Shown here: in pieces, positions 9,928-18,800 of the stretch
Layout of the letters: each line of letters starts with the position of its first letter
Numbering within the stretch: position 1 is the stretch's first letter
NCBI RefSeq assembly: GCF_014207095.1
Contig: NZ_JACHBG010000005.1
Span: forward strand, 1 to 64,000
Direction of reading: 5' to 3'
Source of the DNA: Martinezella lusitana
GTDB lineage: Bacteria; Pseudomonadota; Alphaproteobacteria; Rhizobiales; Rhizobiaceae
Length of the DNA stretch: 64,000 nucleotides
Position numbers and translations under genes: made by a program
The notes under the pieces: generated by a model
What the model was told of the DNA's origin: nothing
The model's input: only the letters and a program-made list of their open reading frames with translations
The model's database searches: none

Positions 9928-10233
9928 TCAATCGATCCGGCGCGCTGCGGCCTTCTCCATTGCCTTCGCCATCTTGATGTCGTGATCGGTCAGGCCGCCG
10001 ACATCATGCGTCGTCAACTTCACTTCGACGCGGGAATAGACGTTGAACCATTCCGGATGATGGTTGAACTTCTCCGCCGCGAGCGCTGCTTCGGTCATGA
10101 AGCCGAAGGCCTCGACGAAGCTGCAGAACTTGAAGGTCTTCGAAATGGAAAGCCCATCGGCCGCAAGAGCCCAGCCTGAAAGCTCCGCAAGATTTTCATC
10201 GATTGCCGCCCGGTCCAGCTTTTCGTATTTCAT
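9928..10233 (-). CDS. phhB: 4a-hydroxytetrahydrobiopterin dehydratase (pterin carbinolamine dehydratase)
   Basis: 101 residues, the full length of the family. The signature [E/K]-x-x-x-HHPEW-x-x-x-Y appears as [16 protein letters not shown], and T-T-H-D-V-GG-L-T follows. It recycles the pterin cofactor of aromatic amino acid hydroxylases, or acts in molybdopterin-linked pathways. No hydroxylase gene is in the window. Symbol given by family only. Confidence 0.92.
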   Translation of the reverse strand: MKYEKLDRAAIDENLAELSGWALAADGLSISKTFKFCSFVEAFGFMTEAALAAEKFNHHPEWFNVYSRVEVKLTTHDVGGLTDHDIKMAKAMEKAAARRID

Positions 10234-10278
10234 TGCAGATCACTCCTCTCCAGAGCGCCGTGCTTCCTTTCGGAAGCA

Positions 10279-10352
10279 CAAAGGTCGCTCTATCTGTTTG
10301 AATCTACGCAACAGGCTTTCCGAAAATCGATTCCGGTTTTCGGGCCGATGCT
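10279..10352. repeat. Rhizobial intergenic palindromic repeat (CCGAAAA...TTTTCGG type)
   Basis: CCGAAAA (10320-10326) and TTTTCGG (10337-10343) form a hairpin. They are preceded by a run (TCTATCTGTTTGAATCTACG) that I recall as a common rhizobial intergenic repeat. The repeat runs into the first possible ATG of the downstream phosphatase gene (10348), which argues for the later start at 10372. Repeat-family membership is from memory. Confidence 0.55.
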
Positions 10353-10371
10353 GGAAGGGTTGAACCATAGC

Positions 10372-10854
10372 ATGGATCGTCACAGGATACTTTTCGTCTG
10401 CGCCGGCAATATCTGCCGCTCGCCCCTTGCCGAAGGCATCTTCCGGCATCTGGTGGCGCAGGCCGGCCGCTCGTCGGAATTTGAAATCGCTTCGGCCGGC
10501 ACCGGCGGCTGGCATCAGGGCGAACGCCCCGACCGCCGCTCGATCGCCGTTGCTGCCGGACATGGCGTGGATATTTCCAGCCAACGCGCCCGCCGCATCG
10601 AGACAGCGGATTTCGGCCGGTTCGATCTGATCCTCGCCATGGATCAAGACAATTTGAAGACCCTGCGCAAAGCTGCACCTGCCGATGCACTCGGCAGGCT
10701 ACATCTCTTCAATGCCTTGGCGCTGGGCGGCAGCAAGGACATTCCCGACCCCTATTATGGAGGCCGGGAAGATTTCGAAGCCGTCTATACCATGCTCTTG
10801 GCTGGCTGCGGTGCACTGTTGCCCAAACTCGGGAAAGTGCTGCGAGACTCGTGA
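10372..10854 (+). CDS. Low molecular weight protein-tyrosine phosphatase
   Basis: 160 residues. The phosphate loop C-x5-R-S near the N terminus reads CAGNICRS, and the general-acid aspartate occurs in the DPYYGG motif (IPDPYYGG). Catalytic residues are intact, so it should remove phosphate from tyrosine in proteins or small substrates. An ATG at 10348 is possible but lies at the edge of a repeat; neither start has a strong ribosome site. The 3' end overlaps the convergent thpR gene by 70 bp. Confidence 0.93.
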   Translation: MDRHRILFVCAGNICRSPLAEGIFRHLVAQAGRSSEFEIASAGTGGWHQGERPDRRSIAVAAGHGVDISSQRARRIETADFGRFDLILAMDQDNLKTLRKAAPADALGRLHLFNALALGGSKDIPDPYYGGREDFEAVYTMLLAGCGALLPKLGKVLRDS

Positions 10855-11381
10855 AGCGGAAAAATCTCTTCCGTGAGATAGGGACCACCGCCAACTGATT
10901 CGCGCGAGGAAAGAAGCACGAACCGGCCGACCGTGAACGGCTGGGTATAGAAATTGCCGCGACCGGAGAGATAGTGCACGACATCATCGACCCGCGAGGA
11001 TTTCAGCCTGGCGAGCGTGACGTGCGGTGTGAACTTGCGAGGATCGGGCTGCAGGCCGATACGCTGGCAGATGCGCTCGATCTCGCCTTGCAGCGCGAAC
11101 ATGTCCGGCGACTGCGAGACCCCGGCCCAAACCGAATGCGGTTTTTTGGAACCGAAGGAACCGATACCCTCCAGCCGCAGCTGGAACTCAGGGCGATCTA
11201 TCCGGTCCAGCCGGTCGACGATTTCATCCGCCGTGCGGCCATCGACATCGCCGATGAAGCGCAAAGTGATGTGATAATTTTCAACGTCGATCCACCTGGC
11301 TCCCGGGAGACCACCGCGCAACAATGACAGGCTCATGGCCGCGTTGCGCGGAATTTCGAGGGCGGTAAAAAGTCTCGGCAT
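10785..11381 (-). CDS. thpR: RNA 2',3'-cyclic phosphodiesterase (2H phosphoesterase)
   Basis: 198 residues of the ThpR/LigT family. Both catalytic H-x-T motifs are present (YHITLRF near residue 44 and HVTLARL near residue 124), with a typical FTALEIP start. The enzyme opens 2',3'-cyclic phosphates on RNA. ATG 11381 fits the family; an upstream in-frame start adds 15 residues. It converges on the phosphatase gene and overlaps its last 70 bp. Confidence 0.93.
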   Translation of the reverse strand: MPRLFTALEIPRNAAMSLSLLRGGLPGARWIDVENYHITLRFIGDVDGRTADEIVDRLDRIDRPEFQLRLEGIGSFGSKKPHSVWAGVSQSPDMFALQGEIERICQRIGLQPDPRKFTPHVTLARLKSSRVDDVVHYLSGRGNFYTQPFTVGRFVLLSSRESVGGGPYLTEEIFPLHESRSTFPSLGNSAPQPAKSMV

Positions 11382-11449
11382 GACGAGCACTCCCCGAATC
11401 TCTTGCAGGTATAAGCAGGGAATCACGCATTTGCAGTCGGTGCAAGCAC

Positions 11450-12100
11450 CTATTTCGCACCTGCGTCAATCATCCCTACAAACTTGATAACGGCCGGTAA
11501 GATACGCTCGACCATGACGTCGACGCCCTTCGGGTTCGGATGCATGCCGTCGGAGAGTTGCAGGTCCGCTTGGGCAGCCACGCCATCGAGGAAGAACGGA
11601 TAGAGCGCAAGTTGATATTTGTCGGCCAGGCGCTTGTAGATCGGGTTGAATTTCTCGGCATAGTCCGGTCCCATGTTGGGCGGCGCCAGCATGCCGGCGA
11701 GGAAGATCGGGATCTTCCTTTCCTTCAACCGTTCGATCATCGCCTCCAGATTCTTCTCCGTCTGCTCCGGCGGTATCCCGCGAAGCGCATCGTTGGCGCC
11801 AAGCTCCAGGATCACGCCATCCGTGCCGTCAGGCACCGACCAGTCTATGCGCGAAAGCCCTCCGGATGTCGTGTCTCCGGAAACGCCGGCATCGGCGACG
11901 GCGAGACCCAGCCCCTTCGCCTTCAGCGCAGCCTCCAGCTTGGCGGGAAACCCGTCGCCGGGCGGCAGCTGATAGCCGGCCATCAAGCTGTCGCCAAAGC
12001 CGACCAGCTGGATCGTCCTAGCTTGCGCAGCGCCCGTCGCGCCAAACAAAAGACCGAAAGTGATGACAGCGAAGTGAAACGCAGCAACTTTAAAACCCAT
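11450..12100 (-). CDS. Arylesterase / TesA-like SGNH hydrolase
   Basis: 216-residue precursor with an N-terminal signal peptide (FHFAVITFGLLFGATGAAQA). SGNH blocks follow: block I GDSLMAGY, block III GANDALRG, and block V D-G-M-H-P-N. It is likely a periplasmic esterase or lysophospholipase related to TesA. The frame remains open far upstream, but that part lies opposite the ABC ATPase gene; the signal peptide fixes the start at ATG 12100. It is divergent from an ABC pair, the same arrangement as tesA / ybbA-ybbP in E. coli. Confidence 0.92.
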   Translation of the reverse strand: MGFKVAAFHFAVITFGLLFGATGAAQARTIQLVGFGDSLMAGYQLPPGDGFPAKLEAALKAKGLGLAVADAGVSGDTTSGGLSRIDWSVPDGTDGVILELGANDALRGIPPEQTEKNLEAMIERLKERKIPIFLAGMLAPPNMGPDYAEKFNPIYKRLADKYQLALYPFFLDGVAAQADLQLSDGMHPNPKGVDVMVERILPAVIKFVGMIDAGAK

Positions 12101-12181
12101 GATCCATTCCCTAAATTCGCTGCTCGGGCCAGTCGCGCCCGCCATTGTCTCTGATGTTCTCTGATATATAGGGCGTTCGCA

Positions 12182-12892
12182 TTGGCAAAAACCATCATCG
12201 AGCTGAAGAAGGCGGATTTGACGCTCGGCAGCGCCGCGGCATCGGTCCACGTGCTGAAGAATATCGACCTGACGATTCTGGAGGGCGAATCGGTCGGTAT
12301 CGTCGGCCCGTCCGGCTCCGGCAAGTCGACGCTGCTGATGGTGTTGGCCGGACTCGAGAAGCTCGACAGCGGCGAACTCTTGATCCGCGACACCCCCCTG
12401 CATAGCCTGAGCGAGGATCGGATTGCCGATTTCCGCGGCCGCAATATCGGCATCGTCTTCCAGTCCTTCCATCTGATTGCCAATATGACGGCGCTTGAAA
12501 ACGTTGCCGTGCCGCTTGAGCTTGCCAATGTCCGCGATGCCTTTGGCATCGCCCGACGCGAGCTGGAGGCGGTGGGGCTGGGCGAAAGGCTCAGCCACTA
12601 TCCCGGCCAACTCTCGGGCGGCGAACAGCAGCGCGTGGCGATCGCCCGGGCGCTCGCGCCTTCGCCGGCTGTGCTGATCGCCGACGAGCCGACAGGCAAC
12701 CTCGACACCGATACCGGCCGGCAGATCGCCGACCTTCTCTTTGCCCAGCAGGCCGAGCGCGGCACGACCATGTTGCTGGTGACACACGACCCCACCCTTG
12801 CCGCCCGCTGCTCACGCCAGATCCGCGTTCGCTCCGGCGAGATCGAGAATGACAGCGCACAGTCGCGCGTCAATCAGGCGGCAATCGCATGA
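12182..12892 (+). CDS. ABC transporter ATP-binding protein (YbbA/LolD-like)
   Basis: 236 residues with Walker A GPSGSGKST (about residue 43), signature LSGGEQQR, Walker B VLIADEP and the H-loop VTHDP. It belongs to the MacB/LolD-type ATPases that work with FtsX-domain permeases. The start appears to be TTG 12182. Its stop overlaps the permease ATG (ATGA at 12889-12892), so the two are translationally coupled. Divergence from a TesA-like esterase suggests a role in envelope lipid or lysophospholipid handling (inference). Confidence 0.94.
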   Translation: MAKTIIELKKADLTLGSAAASVHVLKNIDLTILEGESVGIVGPSGSGKSTLLMVLAGLEKLDSGELLIRDTPLHSLSEDRIADFRGRNIGIVFQSFHLIANMTALENVAVPLELANVRDAFGIARRELEAVGLGERLSHYPGQLSGGEQQRVAIARALAPSPAVLIADEPTGNLDTDTGRQIADLLFAQQAERGTTMLLVTHDPTLAARCSRQIRVRSGEIENDSAQSRVNQAAIA

Positions 12893-15438
12893 CGAGTGCA
12901 GCGCGAATGCGACTGTCACTCGCCTTCCGCCTTGCCTTGCGCGAACTGCGCGGTGGCCTTGGCGGTTTTTACATTTTCCTCGCCTGTATCGCGCTCGGCA
13001 CCGGCGCCATTGCCGCCGTCAACTCCGTGTCACGCTCGATCACCGATGCGATCTCGACGCAGGGACAATCGCTTCTGGCGGGCGATGCCCGTTTCGAGCT
13101 GCGCAATCGCGAGGCGACGCCAGAGGAACTGGCCTATCTCCAGGGTCTCGGCAAGCTCTCCCGTTCCACCAATTTGCGCTCGATGTCCCGCCTGCCTGAT
13201 GGCTCCGACCAGGCTCTGGTCGAGGTCAAGGCGGTCGATGAGACATATCCGCTCTACGGCGCCTTCGAAGCCGACCCCAACCAACCCCTCTCGACCCTAC
13301 TTGCTGCCAAGGATGGCAGCTATGGTGCCGTCGTCGCCCCGTTACTGCTCGAACGCCTGAACCTCAAGGTCGGCGACAACCTGCTGTTGGGCAATGCGAA
13401 GCTGCGCATATCAGGCGTCATCAAGAATGAACCGGACGCCGTCTCGGAAGGTTTCGGCTTCGCTCCGCGGCTGCTGACCAGCCGCGACGCGCTGGCCGCT
13501 TCTGGCCTGATTACAACGGGCAGCCTCGTTGAGCAGGCCTACAGGATCCGCATGGACGATCCCGCAACCGGTTTGCGCAAGATCGGCGATCGCGCCAATG
13601 CCGCCTTCCCGCAGGCCGGCTGGTCGATCCGCACCAGCGCGCGCGCCGCGCCGGAGCTTGCCGACAACGTCACGCGCTTCTCGCAATTCCTGACACTGGT
13701 CGGGCTGGCCGCCCTCATCGTCGGCGGCGTCGGCGTCGCCAATGCCGTGCGCGCCTTCCTCGATTCGAAGCGCACCACCATCGCCACCTTCAAGTGCCTC
13801 GGCGCTCCGGCCTTCGTGGTCGTGCTGATCTATCTCATCCAGATTGCCGCCATCGCGCTTGCCGGCGTTGCTGTCGGCTTGGTTCTCGGCGCTATCGCCC
13901 CGATGATCGCTTCGCAGTTCATGGCGGAATTCCTGCCCATATCGACGGCGCCGCGGTTCTATCCCGGCCCCCTGATGCTGGCGGCGGTGTTCGGGTTGCT
14001 GACGACGCTTGCCTTCGCCATTCCGCCGCTAGGCCATGCCCGAGAGGTGCCGGCAACCGCGCTTTTCCGCGAACAGGGTTTCGAGGCTCGCCGCCTGCCC
14101 GGCTGGCCCTATCTGCTTGCCGCCAGTTTACTGATGGCGGCGCTTGCCGCTTTGGCCATCGTCACCGCCTATGACCGCTTCATCGCCATCGTCTTCGTCG
14201 TCTCGATTGCCGGGGCGTTTGTCGTGCTGCGTGTCGTTGCTGCGCTGCTCGCCTGGCTTGCCCGCCGCAGCCCGCGCGTGCGCTCGCCGGCGTTGCGTCT
14301 GGCGATCGGCAATATTCACCGGCCGGGCGCACTCACGTCTTCGGTCGTGCTGTCGCTGGGCCTCGGCCTGGCGCTGCTGGTAACCCTGACATTGATCGAC
14401 GGCAACATGCGCAGCGAACTCATGGGGCGCATGAGCGAGAAGGCGCCGAATTTCTTCTTCGTCGATATCCAGGGGCCGGAGCTCGAGGGATTTCGCAAGA
14501 TCGTGCTCGACATCGATCCGAAGGGCAAATTTGTCGAAGCGCCGATGCTGCGCGGCCGTATCGTCGCCTTCAATGGTGAAGACGTGACCAAGATGAAGGT
14601 GCCGGCGGCAGGGCAATGGGTGCTGCGCGGCGACCGCGGCATCACCTATGCCGAAACTCTTCCGGAAAATGCTGCGATCACGGACGGCAAATGGTGGGAC
14701 AAGGACTATGGCGGCGAACCGCTGGTGTCCTTTTCCGCCGAGGAAGGCAAGGCTCTTGGCCTGAAGCTCGGCGACAAGGTCACCGTGAATGTGCTCGGCC
14801 GCAACATCACCGCCAAGATCGCCAGTTTCCGCAAGGTGCAATGGCAATCTCTGTCGATCAATTTCGTAATGATCTTCTCGCCGAATACCTTCAAGGGCGC
14901 ACCGCATGCCTGGCTCGCGACCCTCACGGATAGTTCCGCCACTCCGGAGCAGGAAGCGGCGATCCTGAGGAAAGTCACCAACGCCTATCCGACGATAACA
15001 AGCGTTCGCGTCAAGGATGCGCTCGATGTCGTCAGCACGCTTGTGGGGCAGCTCGCCACAGCCATTCGCTCCGCCGCATCGGTCGCGCTTATCGCCTCTG
15101 TGCTAGTGCTGGCAGGCGCGCTGGCGGCCGGCAACCGCGCCCGCACGCACGATGCCGTCATCCTCAAGACGCTCGGAGCGACACGTGCGACGCTCATTCG
15201 CGCCTTCAGCTACGAATATCTGATCCTGGGGGCAGCCACCGCCGTCTTCGCGCTGGTCGCCGGCTCCGTCTCGGCTTGGTATATCGTCAGCCGCATCATG
15301 AAGCTGCCGTCCGCCTTCATGCCTGATGTCGCCTTCTCCACTCTCGTCATTGCGCTGGTGCTGACGGTCGGGATCGGCCTCATCGGCACATGGCGTATTC
15401 TGGGTCAGAAAGCGGCACCCGTTCTGCGGGAGCTGTAA
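12889..15438 (+). CDS. ABC transporter permease with two FtsX domains (YbbP-like)
   Basis: 849-residue permease. One N-terminal transmembrane helix is followed by a large periplasmic domain (about 45-260), an FtsX helix bundle (about 265-395), a central helix pair (about 405-465), a second periplasmic part, and a second FtsX bundle (about 720-845). This is the YbbP arrangement, in which both permease halves sit in one chain. It overlaps the ATPase gene by 4 bp. Substrate unknown. Confidence 0.92.
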   Translation: MTSAARMRLSLAFRLALRELRGGLGGFYIFLACIALGTGAIAAVNSVSRSITDAISTQGQSLLAGDARFELRNREATPEELAYLQGLGKLSRSTNLRSMSRLPDGSDQALVEVKAVDETYPLYGAFEADPNQPLSTLLAAKDGSYGAVVAPLLLERLNLKVGDNLLLGNAKLRISGVIKNEPDAVSEGFGFAPRLLTSRDALAASGLITTGSLVEQAYRIRMDDPATGLRKIGDRANAAFPQAGWSIRTSARAAPELADNVTRFSQFLTLVGLAALIVGGVGVANAVRAFLDSKRTTIATFKCLGAPAFVVVLIYLIQIAAIALAGVAVGLVLGAIAPMIASQFMAEFLPISTAPRFYPGPLMLAAVFGLLTTLAFAIPPLGHAREVPATALFREQGFEARRLPGWPYLLAASLLMAALAALAIVTAYDRFIAIVFVVSIAGAFVVLRVVAALLAWLARRSPRVRSPALRLAIGNIHRPGALTSSVVLSLGLGLALLVTLTLIDGNMRSELMGRMSEKAPNFFFVDIQGPELEGFRKIVLDIDPKGKFVEAPMLRGRIVAFNGEDVTKMKVPAAGQWVLRGDRGITYAETLPENAAITDGKWWDKDYGGEPLVSFSAEEGKALGLKLGDKVTVNVLGRNITAKIASFRKVQWQSLSINFVMIFSPNTFKGAPHAWLATLTDSSATPEQEAAILRKVTNAYPTITSVRVKDALDVVSTLVGQLATAIRSAASVALIASVLVLAGALAAGNRARTHDAVILKTLGATRATLIRAFSYEYLILGAATAVFALVAGSVSAWYIVSRIMKLPSAFMPDVAFSTLVIALVLTVGIGLIGTWRILGQKAAPVLREL

Positions 15439-15517
15439 ATCAGCTTCGCGGATTAACCGACACCGCGAAAACCGCGCGATATTACATCGATTTAACATCG
15501 GTCAGGCCGCTTGACCC

Positions 15518-15546
15518 TTGTCTACAAGGCTGGAAAGCCTCATATT
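15518..15546 (+). promoter_or_regulatory. Predicted sigma-70 promoter of the ybhL-like gene
   Basis: TTGTCT at 15518-15523, a 17-base spacer, and CATATT at 15541-15546. The start would fall near 15552, which is exactly where the folded leader begins. Prediction from sequence only. Confidence 0.5.
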
Positions 15547-15550
15547 CTGT

Positions 15551-15597
15551 GCAGGCATGCTGAAGCTTCGCAGCGGCGCCTGGGCCTGAAAGGCCCG
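15551..15597 (+). ncRNA. ybhL leader RNA candidate
   Basis: Structured 5' leader of the Bax-inhibitor-1 gene. CAGGC (15552-15556) pairs with GCCTG (15578-15582) and encloses GCTG/CAGC (15559-15562 with 15571-15574). A second hairpin follows, GGGCCT-gaa-AGGCCC (15582-15596). The ybhL motif is a known alphaproteobacterial leader found upstream of ybhL genes, and both position and gene family agree. I assign it by context and structure, without a covariance search. Confidence 0.7.
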
Positions 15598-15633
15598 ACA
15601 CCGTACCCAAATCGGAGCTTGAAAGAGGAAAAC

Positions 15634-16374
15634 ATGGCTGACTATCGCAATTACCAAAACCGGGCGCAGAGCGGTGCGCAGTCCGGTGCGATGATAGACG
15701 AGGGCCTTCGAGCCTACATGCTCAAGGTCTATAACCTGATGGCGCTGGGTCTGGCGATCACGGGTGTTGCGGCTTATCTCGCCTTCTCGCTCGCTTTCGC
15801 GAACGGACACATCACGGCCTTCGGTCAGGCGATCTATCTGAGCCCGCTGAAGTGGGTCGTCATTCTCGCCCCGCTCGCAATGGTCTTCTTCCTGAGCTTC
15901 AGGATCAACCGCATGAGCGTGGCCGCCGCGACGACGACCTTCTGGGTCTACGCCGCGCTGGTGGGTCTGTCGCTGTCGTCGATCTTCATCATCTACACCG
16001 GCCAGAGCGTCGTGCAGACCTTCTTCGTGACCGCCGCCTCCTTCGGCGCGCTGTCGCTCTACGGCTACACGGCCAAGCGTGATCTGTCCGCGATGGGCTC
16101 GTTCCTGATGATGGGTCTCTTCGGCCTGATCATCGCCTCGCTGGTCAACATCTTCCTTGCTTCGTCCGCCCTGCAGTTCGCCATCTCCGTGATCGGCGTC
16201 CTGATCTTCGCAGGCCTCACCGCCTATGACACGCAGCGGATCAAGGAAATGTACTACGATGCCGACGATTCGACCGTAGCCGGCCGCAAGGCGATCATGG
16301 GCGCTCTGTCGCTGTACCTGGACTTCATCAACCTGTTCATGTTCCTGCTGCGCTTCATGGGCAACAGAAACTAA
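15634..16374 (+). CDS. Bax inhibitor-1 / YccA (YbhL) family membrane protein
   Basis: 246 residues with seven hydrophobic segments spread from about residue 30 to the C terminus. The conserved BI-1 elements are present, including the motif around LTAYDTQRIKEMY and the C-terminal LYLDFINLFMFLLRFMGNRN. The family conducts calcium or protons, or modulates membrane proteases; the bacterial role is unclear. The start at 15634 follows GAAAGAGGA. A ybhL-type leader lies upstream, so expression may be controlled post-transcriptionally. A strong terminator follows. Confidence 0.93.
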   Translation: MADYRNYQNRAQSGAQSGAMIDEGLRAYMLKVYNLMALGLAITGVAAYLAFSLAFANGHITAFGQAIYLSPLKWVVILAPLAMVFFLSFRINRMSVAAATTTFWVYAALVGLSLSSIFIIYTGQSVVQTFFVTAASFGALSLYGYTAKRDLSAMGSFLMMGLFGLIIASLVNIFLASSALQFAISVIGVLIFAGLTAYDTQRIKEMYYDADDSTVAGRKAIMGALSLYLDFINLFMFLLRFMGNRN

Positions 16375-16397
16375 TCGAACGGTTTGAATAACCATCG

Positions 16398-16424
16398 AAA
16401 AGGCGGCTTCGGCCGCCTTTTTGT
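16398..16424 (+). terminator. Terminator of the BI-1 gene
   Basis: AAAAGGCGGC (16398-16407), TTCG loop, GCCGCCTTTT (16412-16421), then more T. Classic rho-independent form. Confidence 0.9.
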
Positions 16425-16493
16425 TTGCCTGGAAAAGAGGCCTGCGATTTGATGGCAGCCATCGTCATCAGCAGATCAGGCAGTAAGAAACGC

Positions 16494-17051
16494 ATGTCCG
16501 TCCGCCTCCGCAACGCAACCTTAGACGACCTGCCCCACATAACCGCCATCTACAGAGATTCTGTGCTGAATGGCACGGCAAGCTACGAGATTACGCCTCC
16601 AGGCGAAGAAGAGATGGCAGGCCGGTTTCGCGCGATCCAGGAAAAAGCCTACCCCTACATCGTCGCCGAGGATGCAGACGGCACATTTCTCGGCTATGCC
16701 TATGCCTCGGCATTCCGCACACGACCGGCCTATCGCTGGATGGTGGAGGATTCGATCTACCTTGCTCCGGAGGCCCGCGGGCGCGGGATCGGCAGATTGC
16801 TACTGAATGCCCTGATTGACAGCTGCCAGACACTGGGCTTCCGCCAGATGGTCGCCGTTATCGGGGGAGCGCATCCCGCCTCCGTCGCCGTGCATCGGGC
16901 TGCGGGATTTACCGAAGCCGGATTGCTCAAGGGCACGGGCTACAAGCATGGCCGGTGGCTGGATACGATGCTGATGCAGAAGGCGCTTGGCGAGGGAAAT
17001 GCCACCGATCCGGACCCGTCGGTCTATCCGGGTATCCTGTTCCAGGGGTAG
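16494..17051 (+). CDS. GNAT family N-acetyltransferase (phosphinothricin acetyltransferase-like)
   Basis: 185 residues. The start RLRNATLDDLPHITAIYRD and the acetyl-CoA loop (R-x-x-G-x-G/A, here ARGRGIGRLLL) are typical, and the W-M-V-E-DSIYLAPEARGRGIG region and C-terminal GYKHGRWLD resemble PAT/YncA-type enzymes that acetylate amino acids such as methionine sulfoximine. ATG 16494 is favoured over an in-frame start 23 codons upstream. Exact substrate is inference. Confidence 0.88.
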   Translation: MSVRLRNATLDDLPHITAIYRDSVLNGTASYEITPPGEEEMAGRFRAIQEKAYPYIVAEDADGTFLGYAYASAFRTRPAYRWMVEDSIYLAPEARGRGIGRLLLNALIDSCQTLGFRQMVAVIGGAHPASVAVHRAAGFTEAGLLKGTGYKHGRWLDTMLMQKALGEGNATDPDPSVYPGILFQG

Positions 17052-17138
17052 GATCGATCTGTTGGTCTACCCTTGAATGCTCTCTTCCCTCGGTTTCCGG
17101 GACGGGCGGGCTTTTACCATCAAGACCGTGGGGAAGAA

Positions 17139-17540
17139 CTACTTCTCCACCAGCTTCAGCTGCTTGTCGAAAACCTTCAGCACCTGGCTGAGGTCATGTC
17201 CGCGCTTCAACGTCATCCCATTGGTATTGATGACGGAGAAGGCGCCCTGCTTGGCGGCGAGTTTCGGGTTCTTCTCGATGCGGAAAAGCGGCATCTCGCC
17301 GGAGCGCTTGAAGACGGAGAAGACCGCCTTGTCCTTGAGATGATCGATGGCGTAGTCGCGCCATTCGCCTTCGCCGACCATGCGGCCGTAGATCCAGAGT
17401 ATGGCATCCAGCTCACGGCGATGGAACGTCACCGGCAGCGGATCCTTGCTCTGCTTGTATTCTCTGAAATCAACGATGACGGAGGAATTAGTCTCGGCGG
17501 AGCGGCTTTCGCCGTGTCGCAAATCCGGCTGATCAGTCAT
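17139..17540 (-). CDS. DUF2794 domain protein
   Basis: 133 residues, cytoplasmic. The core (VTFHRRELDAILWIYGRMVGEGEWRDYAIDHLKDKAVFS then FRIEKNPKLAAKQGAFSVINTNG) matches the alphaproteobacterial DUF2794 family as I know it; the function is unknown. The C-terminal GHDLSQVLKVFDKQLKLVEK is helical. ATG 17540 is the likely start; a TTG lies one codon upstream. Confidence 0.8.
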   Translation of the reverse strand: MTDQPDLRHGESRSAETNSSVIVDFREYKQSKDPLPVTFHRRELDAILWIYGRMVGEGEWRDYAIDHLKDKAVFSVFKRSGEMPLFRIEKNPKLAAKQGAFSVINTNGMTLKRGHDLSQVLKVFDKQLKLVEK

Positions 17541-17576
17541 CAATCCCCCAAGGGCTATCTCATGACAGGAGAATGA

Positions 17577-17869
17577 CAGTTTGCCTCAGCCGCATCAAAT
17601 TGCAAGCCGTCTGACGGCTCACAATTTCTTTCCCGTGCCCAAAAGCATCTCTGCAGCGCCGCATTTCAGTCAAAACGACGCCCAATTTGCAGGAAGTATA
17701 GGCAGCCGCTTGGCGCCGCCGCGCCAAGCGGCCCGGCCGGGGCGCATCGATAAACCCCAGCCCCGAATGCGTCCCCGCCGGGCACCCCCCTATTTCGGCG
17801 TCAGCCGAAATAGGGGCCTTTCCGCGCCAGCCGAAGCAAGAGACGTTCCCGATCAAATAGACTGGGCGC
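17577..17869. other. 293-bp intergenic region with a strong hairpin
   Basis: No convincing gene. A perfect 13-bp stem (17787-17799 with 17804-17816, CCCCTATTTCGGC / GCCGAAATAGGGG, loop GTCA) lies about 55 bp after the stop of the DUF1223 gene on the minus strand. There is no T tract on either strand, so it may be a processing or stability hairpin rather than a terminator. Confidence 0.6.
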
Positions 17870-18613
17870 TTAGCCGTCCGAACCCACCGTCAGCACTGTC
17901 GCACCGATAATAGCCGAGGGATCGCCGGAGGGCGACGACGACTGCAGAAGGACGGCAAGCCCTCTTCGTCCGGCTTTGGTCAACACATTGGCGGGCAACA
18001 CGATATTCATCGCCCTGCCATCCCACATGCCGACTGTCTCGACATCGGAAACCGCATGCATATAGGCAATTTGCTGGCCGTTGTTTTCGCCACCCTTGGG
18101 AGCCACCATCTGCTCCTTGTCGAAATAGACGACGACGACATTGGCTTTGCCCTGGCCAGCACCGATCTTGATCGAAAGCTCATCATCCTTCGTGCTGGCG
18201 TTTACCGGCACGGTCAGCCCCTCACCGGCACGCTGGAAAGTATCGAGCTTGATGTTGATCGCGTTGAGATCGGCACCATTCATATGGTCCCGACCATTGA
18301 TGATGGCCTGCGGCGTGTAGACGCCGCTGCGACCGAGCGTGCGGGCATAGGCATACTGGCGAGCGGTATTTTCCTTGTTCGCCATCGTGTCGTTCCAACC
18401 CAGATAGTTCCAGTAGTCGACATGATAGGCGAGCGCCACGACGTCGCCCTGGCGAATCAGCTTGCGGAAGGCAGCGTCGGCCGGCGGACAGGAAGCACAG
18501 CCTTGTGCGGTGAAAAGCTCGACCACGCCCTTGATCTTCGCAGCCTCCTGCGCATGCAGCGAACTTGCGAGCGCGATGCCTGCCAGAAGTGGAACCGAAA
18601 ATCGAAGGCGCAT
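17870..18613 (-). CDS. DUF1223 secreted thioredoxin-fold protein
   Basis: 247-residue precursor with a signal peptide (RLRFSVPLLAGIALASSLHA). The mature part starts with the DUF1223 signature VELFTAQGCASCPPADA, a thioredoxin-like C-x-x-C, and continues with YHVDYWNYLGW and YTPQAIINGR. It is probably a periplasmic redox-related protein of unknown role. Monocistronic; the upstream gap leads to acnA. Confidence 0.88.
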   Translation of the reverse strand: MRLRFSVPLLAGIALASSLHAQEAAKIKGVVELFTAQGCASCPPADAAFRKLIRQGDVVALAYHVDYWNYLGWNDTMANKENTARQYAYARTLGRSGVYTPQAIINGRDHMNGADLNAINIKLDTFQRAGEGLTVPVNASTKDDELSIKIGAGQGKANVVVVYFDKEQMVAPKGGENNGQQIAYMHAVSDVETVGMWDGRAMNIVLPANVLTKAGRRGLAVLLQSSSPSGDPSAIIGATVLTVGSDG

Positions 18614-18800
18614 TTCTCTCTTACCTCTGTATCAAACTCGCCAGCCGCCTGCGCAGCCCCCAAATACCCGCTAGTCTTGGGGCGATAAGGCCATATCAAG
18701 CCCGAAAAACCTGAAACAAGAGATAATAGCTTAGCGTGATGACGCAAAGTCACGATGGGGTGAGGCCAAGGCCGCATGGCAGCTGCGCCGAACACATCCC

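Noticed and set aside
12101..12787. Long upstream extension of the TesA-like frame
   Set aside because: It runs opposite the ABC ATPase gene; the signal peptide and SGNH domain begin at 12100.
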